Assembly (NCBI GenBank): GCA_026552835.1
Contig: JAPMTY010000007.1
Span: 19,074-83,073 of the forward strand
Direction of reading: 5' to 3'
Origin: Candidatus Methanoperedens sp.
GTDB lineage: Archaea; Halobacteriota; Methanosarcinia; Methanosarcinales; Methanoperedenaceae
Length of the DNA: 64,000 nt
In this document: piece after piece, positions 25,241-32,830 of the stretch
Numbering within the stretch: the stretch's first letter is position 1
How the letters are laid out: each line of letters begins with the position of its first letter
The notes under the pieces: model-generated
Database searches by the model: none
What the model was told of the DNA's origin: nothing
What the model saw: the letters and a program-made list of their open reading frames with translations, nothing else
Position numbers and translations under genes: made by a program

Positions 25241-27618
25241 TATTTACCGCCTGTAGTTGCGTGGGGTTGTCTTTCAGCTTCTACTTCATATTCGACACGT
25301 TCAAATAAGGAAAGTCCTTTGTAGGGATCGCGGCCTACTGCAATATTTTGCTGAATTTTTCTTGCAGCATCGGCGGCTTCTGTACTAATGGTTCTACCTT
25401 GAATTTCAGCCGCAGCCCTAGCCAGCGGCTCTTGATGGCTCATTCGGGCTTGGAATTGAACAGCACTTTCTGTAAGCCTATCAATATCCTTAGCCAGAGT
25501 TCTTAAAGAAACTCCAGCTTGTTCGGCTGACGTGGAGATAAGTTTATCTAAGTCTCTTCCTGTTTCTTTTGTTTCCAAATCTTTCTTAGCGTCTTCTTGA
25601 AATTTTTTCCTAGCTTCTTCTATCTGCTTTCTATATTGATCGATTCCAGGGAGCATTTCAGTTTCCTGCATAGCCTGTCCCATAACGAGCCTTTCTAATG
25701 CTTGACGCCCCAAGGATTGATATTGCGGAACCATTTTTAATCTAGCAGCATACGGAGCAAATCCTTCTTCAGCTTCCCCAGTAGGAACAAACTCAGTAAG
25801 ATTTTTTCCTTTTTTTAGCCAATCAACCATTTGCATAGCTAGCTTTTTAGGTTCGTCGCTCAATCCAGGCGCATACCTAGAAGAAGCAGAAATGTGCATT
25901 TGTTGGATTCTATCAATTAATTGGTTTGAAGTTTTCTGTTGCTCTGGATTATCTCTGTTATAGCTCTTTAATAGTGATTGAATAAAGGGAGAATTAGGAT
26001 CTAGTTCTTCTGGCGCCAAAGACATTAATTCTTGCATGAGAGCGGGATCTTTTCCAATGCTTTTAATTAAATCAGGAAACTGCCTCATCATAGTTGCCGC
26101 ATTTATGGCGCCTGTATATCCTGCAGTAGCCGTGGTGGCCTGTGAATATGCTTCATATGCGGCTCTCGCATTTTCAATACCTCTGATAGTGTTAGTGCCG
26201 ACAGCAAATCCTCCCATCTGTTCAGAAATTCTCTGGGCACCCTCTGGTGCGGTCATTCCTCCGCGTTGGACAATATCGGTCACATTTTGCATGAATTTTC
26301 TATTCTCTTCAGCGTATTTAGATTTGTCTAGACCAATTTGTTGTGCTGTAGCGAAAATATCAATTAAACTTTGCTTGCTGGCACCAGCAGATCCCATTGC
26401 TCCGCTTAACCCGCCGAGAAGTTGTGTAGCGTTTGTCAAATTCAGGCCACGCTCAGCCTGAAGTGCTGTCACGGCACTTCGTTGCATCGCAGTAGATCCG
26501 CCAGAAGCCGCTATACCTTTGGAGGCTTCTCTAGCCATATCTTCTAAAAAACCAGAATTTATAGCGTTCTGAAGAAAACCTCCTGAACCGAACATTTCTT
26601 TGTCAGAAAGACCCATTTGTCTCTGAGCAGCAATGTCCTTGAATATATTTTTTTGAAGTCTTTCAATAGCATCCTTCTTAAAAGGAGACATTTCTTTTTC
26701 AGCACCAAGAGCTGCATTAAAATTCTCAGCCTGAAGTTGAGCATTCATAGCATTGTATTTTTCTGGATCAAAAATAGCAGCCCTTCCTCTTTCGGTAAAT
26801 ATTCCTAGACTAAATATATCGGCTATTTTTTGACGAGTTACGCCCGATTCTGCTTTTCCACGAGCCCTTCCTCTTTCCTCGCCAAACATACCCTCGAAGG
26901 TAAATTCGCCAGATTGCATTTGGCCCAGCGTTTTTCCTATTGTTCCGCCCATAGCAGCACCCTGGGCTTCTATGACAGCCATAGGCCTCTTTACCCAGTC
27001 TTGCGCTAGGTCTTTAGCTAACTTAGCGGCTATTAAAGCCACCCCAGCTAAACTAGCCGCTCCCATAGCAGACATACCCATCATTTCTCCGCCTGCTTGA
27101 GCCGCACCCCGAAGACCGCCCGCCTGGTAGCCAGCGGCAAGTCTTGGTAACACTCCTAAGCGAGCCTTTTCTTTTAATAGAGCATTTATTTTTATTTCAC
27201 TTTCTAATTCGACTTCCTTTGCTTTAATTAACGCTTCCTGCGCGTCTTTAACTTGCTCTTTTAATTTAAGATCTTCTTTGCCAATTCCGATAATTTTTTG
27301 ATATTGTTCAGTTATTTTCTTATAGGAAGTTTCTTGTTGAGTCAAATTTTTGACTTTGCCCTCAAGAGCTGTCTTTTCTTCCCGAATAAACTTATCAAGA
27401 TTTCTCTTGTATTCATTCATTTTGGAACTTACATCGGCAGCACCTGGGGCGCCCGATAAGGGACCAAAACCAGAGGCGGCTAGTCTTTGAGATGTTTGCT
27501 GCATTCTGATAGCATCAGAAGGAGCATATAGCTCTCTTAGTTTTTTTTGCATGCTTTCAACTGACTTGTCGAAATCTGCAGTATCAAATTTGGCTGATAT
27601 TAAAAGCTCTTTTCTCAT
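25240..27618 (-). CDS. Tail tape measure protein
   Basis: Predicted 792 residues. The N-terminal 170 residues are strongly helical and charged (coiled coil); a hydrophobic Ala/Gly-rich segment follows (about residues 170-215, MMGMSAMGAASLAGVALIAA), typical of the membrane-interacting part of tape measures; the rest is helical. It is the first gene of the minus-strand tail run. The protein sets tail length in most tailed phages; the relatively short length may mean only part of tail length is set, or that it is a hub-associated version. Confidence 0.65.
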   Translation of the reverse strand: MRKELLISAKFDTADFDKSVESMQKKLRELYAPSDAIRMQQTSQRLAASGFGPLSGAPGAADVSSKMNEYKRNLDKFIREEKTALEGKVKNLTQQETSYKKITEQYQKIIGIGKEDLKLKEQVKDAQEALIKAKEVELESEIKINALLKEKARLGVLPRLAAGYQAGGLRGAAQAGGEMMGMSAMGAASLAGVALIAAKLAKDLAQDWVKRPMAVIEAQGAAMGGTIGKTLGQMQSGEFTFEGMFGEERGRARGKAESGVTRQKIADIFSLGIFTERGRAAIFDPEKYNAMNAQLQAENFNAALGAEKEMSPFKKDAIERLQKNIFKDIAAQRQMGLSDKEMFGSGGFLQNAINSGFLEDMAREASKGIAASGGSTAMQRSAVTALQAERGLNLTNATQLLGGLSGAMGSAGASKQSLIDIFATAQQIGLDKSKYAEENRKFMQNVTDIVQRGGMTAPEGAQRISEQMGGFAVGTNTIRGIENARAAYEAYSQATTATAGYTGAINAATMMRQFPDLIKSIGKDPALMQELMSLAPEELDPNSPFIQSLLKSYNRDNPEQQKTSNQLIDRIQQMHISASSRYAPGLSDEPKKLAMQMVDWLKKGKNLTEFVPTGEAEEGFAPYAARLKMVPQYQSLGRQALERLVMGQAMQETEMLPGIDQYRKQIEEARKKFQEDAKKDLETKETGRDLDKLISTSAEQAGVSLRTLAKDIDRLTESAVQFQARMSHQEPLARAAAEIQGRTISTEAADAARKIQQNIAVGRDPYKGLSLFERVEYEVEAERQPHATTGGK

Positions 27619-27621
27619 AAA

Positions 27622-27738
27622 TTACAATACCTTATGAAAGGTATAGTCCCTGGCGCTTACACCTATCCCTAAAGAATGAAGCGTTTGTTCAACATATTGT
27701 TTTCCATTGATTTTATTGGTTATAACGTAAACGACCAT
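27622..27738 (-). pseudogene. Remnant of a GIY-YIG endonuclease N-terminus
   Basis: A 38-codon frame from ATG at 27738 begins MVVYVITNKINGKQYVEQT, matching the first strand pair of GIY-YIG homing endonucleases (usual form xIYxITNxxNGKxYIGQT). The second half of the motif is altered (YVE instead of YIG) and the frame stops at 27622, so no catalytic domain remains. It lies in a 250-base gap otherwise without genes, between the tape measure gene and the plus-strand island. A short functional peptide cannot be excluded. Confidence 0.5.
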
Positions 27739-27811
27739 ATTCTCTAAAGATTCCCGTGACGCAATTCAAATCTTTTCTTTATATATCATATGGTTAATGC
27801 GCACAATCTCG

Positions 27812-27829
27812 GTCAACTTAAAGGTTGAC
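27812..27829. promoter_or_regulatory. Inverted repeat upstream of the 27869 operon
   Basis: GTCAAC at 27812-27817 is mirrored by GTTGAC at 27824-27829 with a 6-base centre, 40 bases before the ATG at 27869. It could be an operator for the plus-strand operon, and the second arm (TTGACT) could double as a -35 box, but no good -10 box follows. Confidence 0.25.
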
Positions 27830-27868
27830 TTGTGTAGGCGGATATGAGATTCTGGAGATGAGGTAAGT

Positions 27869-28057
27869 ATGGCCAAAAAGAAAAAGAAAGCCTGGAAGAA
27901 GCCGAAGACCCGTCCCATCACCCAAAAAGAATATCTCCAGACGTTGATCCAGTTCAGCGAGCGTGCTATAACAAAACAAGGAACTGGGATCGACGATTTC
28001 TTCGCCAACCAAGCGAAAAGGCTGAAGAAGGAATTGGCCCAACTGAACAAAAAATGA
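27869..28057 (+). CDS. Small lysine-rich protein
   Basis: Predicted 62 residues, with about 15 Lys, starting AKKKKKAWKKPKTRP. Basic N-terminus followed by helical sequence; it may bind nucleic acids or the membrane surface. No family is recognised. It starts the plus-strand island and overlaps the next gene as ATGA. Confidence 0.45.
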   Translation: MAKKKKKAWKKPKTRPITQKEYLQTLIQFSERAITKQGTGIDDFFANQAKRLKKELAQLNKK

Positions 28058-28239
28058 GAAAGTATGCCAAACTATACTTAAAGTCTGTGCTCAAGATCTA
28101 TTGCCGACTGTGCGCTGCGCTCGTCCTTCTGAATTGGTGGACGAACAACGAGCCCCTTTTCATTCTCGTTGCATATTGGTCTTTGTTCTTTGGCGCTGCT
28201 CGACCGCTCTCGGTTTGGATGAATCGGAGAAACAGATGA
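28054..28239 (+). CDS. Small membrane protein
   Basis: Predicted 61 residues with a hydrophobic core at about residues 18-50 (CAALVLLNWW, then FILVAYWSLFFGAA), enough for one long or two short membrane helices, and a positively charged C-terminus. Coupled by ATGA overlaps to both neighbours, one of which is exported, so an envelope role during infection is plausible. No holin or other family can be assigned. Confidence 0.5.
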   Translation: MRKYAKLYLKSVLKIYCRLCAALVLLNWWTNNEPLFILVAYWSLFFGAARPLSVWMNRRNR

Positions 28240-28727
28240 ACAACTTGATGGCGGGGCTGGTCCTGCTAATCGCTTCCAGCGCACATTCCCAAGAATTAGG
28301 GTTTTCGTATGGCTTGGGAGTGTTCAACAGCGCGAAGCTTTCCGCTGTGGAAGTAAAAGTGGTCAATCTTGCCTATCGGTACGAGATCCTGAATGGCCTA
28401 TACTGGCAAGCAAAAGTAGGGTACTGGGGAGACGGCTCGGGTAATCCAACCAGGAAGGGCAGCTTTTACGCTTCCACTGGCTTAGGAATGAAGCTTGACT
28501 TCCGACCCATCGAATTCCGAAGCGGCTGGAGCCTAGCTGGGATCAGCCAAACAGACGGCTATCTTGGCGGAAATTTCCCCCAATTTAATGGTGAAATTTA
28601 CGTGGGCGTCCGTGATAAAAAAGGGAATGGCGCTGGTATCAAATACGAGCACATTTCCAGCGCGGGCTACTTCGCACAAAACGTCGGAAGAGACTTTATT
28701 CTTCTGGAAATGAGCAAACTTTGGTGA
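28236..28727 (+). CDS. Outer-membrane protein resembling PagL lipid A deacylase
   Basis: Predicted 163 residues from the ATG at 28236, which overlaps the preceding stop as ATGA; a longer frame from 28101 lacks the signal peptide. Residues 1-19 form a signal peptide ending SAHSQ. The rest alternates in a beta-barrel pattern and ends in an aromatic residue (LEMSKLW), a typical outer-membrane terminus. YEHISSAG near residue 133 resembles the H-x-S catalytic motif of PagL, which removes the 3-O acyl chain of lipid A in the outer membrane; a Glu (LLEM) falls near the C-terminus. Family assignment is moderate because the following residue is Ser rather than the usual Asn. Confidence 0.5.
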   Translation: MNNLMAGLVLLIASSAHSQELGFSYGLGVFNSAKLSAVEVKVVNLAYRYEILNGLYWQAKVGYWGDGSGNPTRKGSFYASTGLGMKLDFRPIEFRSGWSLAGISQTDGYLGGNFPQFNGEIYVGVRDKKGNGAGIKYEHISSAGYFAQNVGRDFILLEMSKLW

Positions 28728-28730
28728 TCT

Positions 28731-29369
28731 ATGCAAGACGATAGCTTCCAAATCATTTGGGATACTGAAGCAATTTGGAAAAAAGAGGCGAGAAAAGTCG
28801 CCATGGAAAAGTATATAATGCCGAAAAATGTAAGTTTTTCAGAATGGATGGACTCTGTTATGAAAAGCGTGCTCGATTCGGTAGCGCTTTCAAATGACTG
28901 CGAACTGTGTCGGGGTAGAGGCGAAGTTGAACACCATGGGGCTGTTCCAGCAGCGCAAGCCATTCAAGAGTGTCCAGATTGCAGGGGTTCTGGTGAGCGG
29001 AACAGACTCATTGTCATTGATTCGTTCTGTGCCCAGCAACAATATTCGTATCCAGGCGGCATCACATCTCCTATCAAACCCCAGGACAAAGAAATCCACA
29101 TCACTTGGGACCCCAGTGGTAGCCCCAAATTTATTCATCAATGGGACGACGCGCTCGGATTTTGGAACGATATTACGCCCAAAAGTCCTGGGCCAGGATG
29201 CTATGGCGGCGCCCTCATCGCCAAGCATCCCCAGGCGGTCGAGTTCGTTCCGCTGGAATTGACTATCCAAGACATAAAGCCAGTAGAGTGTGAATGCGGA
29301 TCTGGCAATAATCGACTTGGCCAAGGCCATTCAGATTGGTGCAAGCTGTACAAAAGAGAATTCTCCTGA
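28731..29369 (+). CDS. Protein with DnaJ-type CxxCxGxG zinc motif
   Basis: Predicted 212 residues. CELCRGRGE near residue 62 and CPDCRGSGE near residue 83 form two CxxCxGxG units as in the zinc centre of DnaJ chaperones, but no J domain is present. A further Cys cluster (CECGSG and DWC) is at the C-terminus. Similar short proteins in phages are unassigned. It may bind zinc to stabilise a protein-binding fold; the function is unknown. Confidence 0.55.
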   Translation: MQDDSFQIIWDTEAIWKKEARKVAMEKYIMPKNVSFSEWMDSVMKSVLDSVALSNDCELCRGRGEVEHHGAVPAAQAIQECPDCRGSGERNRLIVIDSFCAQQQYSYPGGITSPIKPQDKEIHITWDPSGSPKFIHQWDDALGFWNDITPKSPGPGCYGGALIAKHPQAVEFVPLELTIQDIKPVECECGSGNNRLGQGHSDWCKLYKREFS

Positions 29370-29614
29370 CCTCGTATATCGGCGTCTCCCTATTGTTTGG
29401 CATCATTTTAGGCGTCATGCTTACAGCGTATGACGATGGGGAGCAGTTCGCCCTGTATAAAAAGATCAGATGTAAGATAGGCTGGCACAAGATCAGAACC
29501 AAGCTAGGACAGGCAAGAGTAAATTCCTACTATTGCCAATTCTGCAAAAAGCCAAGAAAACATCCTACCCTCAAAATGGTTGAAGGTGGAAAGAAAAAGC
29601 GGTATAAGAAGTAA
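29336..29614 (+). CDS. Small membrane protein with zinc-like cysteine pair
   Basis: Predicted 92 residues using TTG at 29336; GTG at 29339 is an alternative. A hydrophobic helix (ILLTSYIGVSLLFGIILGVML, residues about 9-30) suggests a membrane anchor. The cytoplasmic-type tail is basic and contains CQFC near residue 68. It overlaps the preceding gene by 34 bases. Confidence 0.45.
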   Translation: MVQAVQKRILLTSYIGVSLLFGIILGVMLTAYDDGEQFALYKKIRCKIGWHKIRTKLGQARVNSYYCQFCKKPRKHPTLKMVEGGKKKRYKK

Positions 29615-29625
29615 AGGAGAGCCAA

Positions 29626-30066
29626 ATGAAAATCCAGGTAAAGAAATTGCACGAAGAAGCTTCGGTCCCAGAATACAAGTCAAATGAGGCGGCGGGGTTT
29701 GACTTTGTAGCCTTAGAAGAGACACACTTTAAGCTATGGGAAACCAAACTGGTTCGCACTGGCATCGCCATCGACGTTGGCCCTGGATACCAACTCGAAG
29801 TTCGTAACCGCAGCGGCATGGCTCTCAAGACCCCCATGCGAGTGACCAATTCTCCAGGCACAGTCGATGCCGATTATCGCGGCGAGGTCTACGTGATGAT
29901 GACCATGGTGCCGACCGCAATGGCCTATTCCGAGTACACCATCAAGAAGGGCGAGCGCATCGCGCAGGGCGTGGTTATGCCCGCCATCAAGGCTGACATC
30001 GAAGTCGTCAGCGAGCTTAACTCGACCGATCGCGGCGCAGGCGGATTTGGGAGCACTGGAAAATGA
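29626..30066 (+). CDS. dut: dUTPase (dUTP diphosphatase)
   Basis: Predicted 146 residues, the usual size. Hydrolyses dUTP to dUMP and pyrophosphate, keeping uracil out of DNA and supplying dUMP for ThyX. All trimeric dUTPase motifs are visible: AAGFDF near residue 23, RSGMALK near residue 64, GTVDADYRGEV near residue 84, RIAQ near residue 110 and the C-terminal RGAGGFGSTG. A ribosome site (AAAGGAG) precedes the ATG. Its stop overlaps the next start (ATGA). It complements the nucleotide-metabolism genes at 33-45 kb although it is on the opposite strand. Confidence 0.92.
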   Translation: MKIQVKKLHEEASVPEYKSNEAAGFDFVALEETHFKLWETKLVRTGIAIDVGPGYQLEVRNRSGMALKTPMRVTNSPGTVDADYRGEVYVMMTMVPTAMAYSEYTIKKGERIAQGVVMPAIKADIEVVSELNSTDRGAGGFGSTGK

Positions 30067-30275
30067 GAATATTATTTGCTCTACTAATTTTGGTTTTCTC
30101 TGGCTGTGCTACCACAACAACAGAATACTTCAAGGGCTGTGTGGACGGCGTGGAAGCGCTAAAATTCCAGCTTCGCACTCCAGAAATTGCGAACCAAGAC
30201 ATTGCAGAATATTTCTGTAAGGTAGTGGAGAGAAATCGCAAGCAGAAAGAAATCGTTCCACACGAAAAGAACTAA
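30063..30275 (+). CDS. Small lipoprotein
   Basis: Predicted 70 residues. The N-terminus is a short hydrophobic signal ending in the lipobox FSGC at residue 15. The mature part is about 55 residues with two further Cys. Phage lipoproteins of this size often act in superinfection exclusion or as outer-membrane lysis proteins (Rz1-like), but no Pro-rich Rz1 pattern is present, so the role is open. Confidence 0.6.
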   Translation: MRILFALLILVFSGCATTTTEYFKGCVDGVEALKFQLRTPEIANQDIAEYFCKVVERNRKQKEIVPHEKN

Positions 30276-30421
30276 CGTTCTTTCATCTCTTTGTTGGCCT
30301 GTTTCTTTTTGGCTTCATCCTTGGCCTTGAAACGACCACTGGCGTTCCCAGCCCAACGGTGTTGGGTACACATGGTGCATTTGACGGAACGCTTACTTTT
30401 CTTTCGTTTGTGGTTAGCCAT
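30272..30421 (-). CDS. Small basic protein with CxxC motif
   Basis: Predicted 49 residues. Starts with ATG overlapping the preceding stop (TAATG), the coupling seen repeatedly in this genome. Contains CTMC near residue 15 and a highly basic composition, with a Lys/Glu-rich helical tail. Probably a zinc- or nucleic-acid-binding peptide; unassigned. The end overlaps the plus-strand lipoprotein gene by 4 bases. Confidence 0.45.
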   Translation of the reverse strand: MANHKRKKSKRSVKCTMCTQHRWAGNASGRFKAKDEAKKKQANKEMKER

Positions 30422-30618
30422 TACCAACTCTCGTAGTCCGTAAATTCTTTCTGCTTGCCAGTCTTGAGATCCGTGACATACAAGCTTACGCCAATGCCGC
30501 TAGCATGACTGAAAGTGTAAGACACATCTCTGCCATGGTACGGCTTCTTGCTTCGATGAAGCGACTTGAGCCATTTCTGAATTTGCTCTTTCTGCTTTTC
30601 ATTGATCTCGAAAGTCAT
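30421..30618 (-). CDS. Small hypothetical protein
   Basis: Predicted 65 residues, unrecognised. Charged helical N-terminus (about 1-25), then a short beta-rich part. It abuts the 30619 gene without a gap, indicating co-translation in a run of small minus-strand genes. Confidence 0.45.
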   Translation of the reverse strand: MTFEINEKQKEQIQKWLKSLHRSKKPYHGRDVSYTFSHASGIGVSLYVTDLKTGKQKEFTDYESW

Positions 30619-30822
30619 CTAGTAATCCGCCTCTCGATGGCATTGGCAGTCGTCATACATTGGGTGGCCGCACCACTTCAGCTCTTCCCTGATTATCTTG
30701 CGACCTTTCTGTCGCTCTTTGCGCTTGGCCTTTTTGACATCTCTATCATGGTGGCCATCACAGGCTTGGTCAATCGCCTGGATGCAACGTTTTGCTGTCT
30801 TGAGAGTGTCTACTCTGGCCAT
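30619..30822 (-). CDS. Small basic Cys/His-containing protein
   Basis: Predicted 67 residues with very basic middle (VKKAKRKERQKGRK) and several Cys and His (CDGHHD, WCGHP, CQCH), suggesting zinc binding. It overlaps the HNH gene end by 13 bases. No family is recognised. Confidence 0.4.
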   Translation of the reverse strand: MARVDTLKTAKRCIQAIDQACDGHHDRDVKKAKRKERQKGRKIIREELKWCGHPMYDDCQCHREADY

Positions 30823-31283
30823 ATCTTGTTACCCTTACTTCTATTCTTAGAAGCTTCAAGATATTGTAAATTCCAAGGAACATGTAATCCACAGATATTT
30901 GCACCTCTCAAAGGGACTATGTGGTCTACATCAAAACCCTTTGGAGCGTGCTCGTAAAAACTTTGCATCTGAGAAATTTGGTCTTCGTTGAGCCATAGCG
31001 GTGTAGCCTTTAACTTAGAAGCATGTCGTTTAGCACTTTTTGCCGCCGCTTTACCTGGATTTAATTTATCTCTTTTTCTATCAGCCGCTCTCTCTTGTTC
31101 TAAATTATTCAATCTAAATATACGTTGTTTTTCTCTATTTTTAATAGGGTTTCTTTTTTGCCAACAAGAAACACTGGCCCTAGAGCATAATCGGCACCAA
31201 TAAGACAGGCCATCTCTGGCATTCTTATTATTACCAAATTCAGATATAGTTTTTAACGTTTTACATTTAGGGCAGAATTTCAT
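30810..31283 (-). CDS. Free-standing HNH endonuclease with N-terminal zinc module
   Basis: Predicted 157 residues from ATG at 31283; a longer frame upstream lies inside the structured RNA at 31289-31426 and is not used. N-terminal CPKC and CRLC form the paired-cysteine module also found at 4089 and 45402. The core has FDVDHIVPLRG followed by NLQYLEASKNRSKGN, the HNH signature. A Lys/Arg-rich linker separates the parts. It begins 6 bases downstream of the tRNA-like element, which may be its target or its insertion neighbour. Confidence 0.78.
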   Translation of the reverse strand: MKFCPKCKTLKTISEFGNNKNARDGLSYWCRLCSRASVSCWQKRNPIKNREKQRIFRLNNLEQERAADRKRDKLNPGKAAAKSAKRHASKLKATPLWLNEDQISQMQSFYEHAPKGFDVDHIVPLRGANICGLHVPWNLQYLEASKNRSKGNKIWPE

Positions 31284-31288
31284 AAAAG

Positions 31289-31426
31289 TGGTGGAGTCGC
31301 AGAGGAGCTGCCCCTCTGGTTTCCGAAAATGCAGGATGGCGTGGGGAGCCAACTTCTTCCTCATTACAAATGAGGGCTTCATGACCCATCAAAGCTTCTG
31401 CGGTATCGGGCTATCTACTCGACCCC
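31289..31426 (-). ncRNA. Possible oversized tRNA-like RNA with Thr(UGU)-like anticodon arm
   Basis: Seen in the sequence: GGGGTCG (31426-31420) pairs with CGACTCC (31299-31293) over 7 bp with one G-U; then A and an encoded CCA (31291-31289). CCTCA-TTTGTAA-TGAGG at 31375-31359 is a standard-looking anticodon arm with UGU. A 6-bp hairpin (31318-31313 with 31305-31300) sits where a T arm would be, but its loop is not the usual TTCRA type. Total length is 138 rather than about 76. It fills a gene-free gap almost exactly. A real structured RNA is plausible; a functional tRNA is not established. Confidence 0.35.
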
Positions 31427-31435
31427 AACTAAAGA

Positions 31436-31786
31436 TTACCACTTAAAGATGCGACCTTCAAGTGCCCAATGCTTCAAAAGTTCCTTGGAAATCTTTCTGT
31501 CTTGAGACCTGAGAAGCCATGCTTTTTGATGTGTAATTCTGTCTTCGACAAGGGCTTGCATCTTACAAGAATAGTAGGTTTCAAAAATCTTGACGATTTT
31601 GATTTTATAGGTGTTATTTCCTGGGATAACATCGTGCGTGGGATTGCCGTACTGATCCCTCATTCCATGCAGAACACTCTCTATCGGCTTGCCAACCACA
31701 AAGTCGAATGCGTCACCAGAGTACACGTCACCCTCTTTAGGGGGACTGAAAAGGAACTTTATTGCATACCAAAGTTTACGAGGCAT
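31436..31786 (-). CDS. Hypothetical protein
   Basis: Predicted 116 residues from ATG at 31786, preceded by GAGG; a GTG 12 bases earlier is possible. Unrecognised. Mixed alpha/beta with a central NNTYKIKIVKIFE strand. It precedes the tRNA-like element and follows a small membrane protein. Confidence 0.45.
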   Translation of the reverse strand: MPRKLWYAIKFLFSPPKEGDVYSGDAFDFVVGKPIESVLHGMRDQYGNPTHDVIPGNNTYKIKIVKIFETYYSCKMQALVEDRITHQKAWLLRSQDRKISKELLKHWALEGRIFKW

Positions 31787-31794
31787 CTCTTGCC

Positions 31795-32022
31795 TCACGC
31801 TTTGTCTGTCGCTTTAGTTTTGCGCGTTCGACTTGAATTCCGTCGCGCTTTCCTTTGGTGCCCCTGCCGCCGCCTCGGAGAGGACGCTTGCCCCAATACT
31901 CCCAGCCCGCTCCTTTCTTGCCTTTCTTTGTACGACTCATGTTCCATCTTCTCCGCCAACTTCATTACGATGGGCAGACAGATCAACATACTAATCGCAA
32001 GGCCAAGCAAGTATCCCATCAT
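31795..32022 (-). CDS. Small membrane protein with basic tail
   Basis: Predicted 75 residues from the ATG at 32022, which overlaps the upstream stop as ATGA; the longer upstream frame is rejected. One hydrophobic helix (GYLLGLAISMLICLPIVM) is followed by an Arg/Lys/Gln-rich tail. Topology suggests an inner-membrane anchor with a basic cytoplasmic tail. Function unknown. Confidence 0.45.
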   Translation of the reverse strand: MMGYLLGLAISMLICLPIVMKLAEKMEHESYKERQERSGLGVLGQASSPRRRQGHQRKARRNSSRTRKTKATDKA

Positions 32023-32204
32023 TTTTTCGCCTTTAAGGTTGCTATTTGTTTTTCCAGCTTGGTCACTCGTCTCTCCAGCTTGTCCTCGTACCTTTGCTTG
32101 GCCTTGATGCCAGCCATGCAGTCTGAACAATAGCGTCTGTGAACTGGAATGAACACATTGCCACAAGCTGGGCACTCTTTGAATTTCAGCTTGTCAATAC
32201 TCAC
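32019..32204 (-). CDS. Small zinc-ribbon and coiled-coil protein
   Basis: Predicted 61 residues. CPACG near residue 12 and CSDC near residue 27 form a zinc ribbon; the C-terminal 25 residues are a Lys/Glu-rich helix (LERRVTKLEKQIATLK). Probably binds nucleic acid. Overlaps both neighbours by 4 bases. Confidence 0.5.
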   Translation of the reverse strand: MSIDKLKFKECPACGNVFIPVHRRYCSDCMAGIKAKQRYEDKLERRVTKLEKQIATLKAKK

Positions 32205-32425
32205 TCATCCTCCGTGAGGCCCATTCTATGAGCCTTCAGCCAAATCTCCGCTTCCAAAGCGGGGTCAAAATCAGGAAACTTATGCCTGATCTTCCTCAGC
32301 ATGCTCTTTGCTCTTGGGCTCAGAGGCAGTGGCTTCTCTGGATTCTCAAGAAGGCGCTTTGCAGCCGCCTCCGCTACCATTTCAGCCATAAGTGGTCTGC
32401 CGTCGCCGCACTTTTCAGCGGACAT
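32201..32425 (-). CDS. Small hypothetical helical protein
   Basis: Predicted 74 residues, acidic/basic mixed helices, Pro-rich around PEKPLPLSPRAK. No family recognised. It follows the Rrf2-type regulator gene after a 13-base gap and overlaps the next gene by 4 bases. Confidence 0.45.
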   Translation of the reverse strand: MSAEKCGDGRPLMAEMVAEAAAKRLLENPEKPLPLSPRAKSMLRKIRHKFPDFDPALEAEIWLKAHRMGLTEDE

Positions 32426-32438
32426 TCAGGCTCCCATC

Positions 32439-32771
32439 TTAGATGGTGGTGTTCTGATACGCCTCAGCGATTGCCTTGAAGAGGCGACTCGTCGGAGCAG
32501 CTTCATCCAAGCTAAACGTGGTGAGATCCCTTCCAAGGGCTGTCGCGACTTCGTAAGCCGTGATCACGTCCTTGGCGAGGATAAATCCACCACCTGGACC
32601 GCGAACGCTCTTGACGATGCCAGCCGTGCGAAGATCACGCATGATCTGCTCAAGGAAGTGGAACGTCGTTCCAATTTCGGTGGCGAGATCCTGAGCCCTT
32701 ACGGGCGCGTGGTACTTCTTCAGTGCCTTAACTGCATTGATACCCAATTCGACCTTTTTCGTAATTTTCAT
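32439..32771 (-). CDS. Rrf2-family transcriptional regulator
   Basis: Predicted 110 residues with a winged helix-turn-helix. The recognition region VRAQDLATEIGTTFHFLEQI near residues 24-43 and the wing RGPGGGFILA near residue 57 are characteristic of Rrf2/IscR/NsrR proteins. There is no cysteine anywhere, so it cannot bind the iron-sulfur cluster used by IscR or NsrR; it is closer to cysteine-free members such as CymR-type regulators. It is preceded by a good ribosome site (AGGAGA). The regulated genes are not known. Confidence 0.75.
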   Translation of the reverse strand: MKITKKVELGINAVKALKKYHAPVRAQDLATEIGTTFHFLEQIMRDLRTAGIVKSVRGPGGGFILAKDVITAYEVATALGRDLTTFSLDEAAPTSRLFKAIAEAYQNTTI

Positions 32772-32830
32772 ACTATTCTCCTATGTGCCTACCTAAAGGG
32801 TAAACTGAAAATGTCAGAATAGCAATAAAA

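Noticed and set aside
29602..29629. Possible terminator before dUTPase
   Set aside because: No stem is formed; it is a normal ribosome-site region (AAAGGAG).
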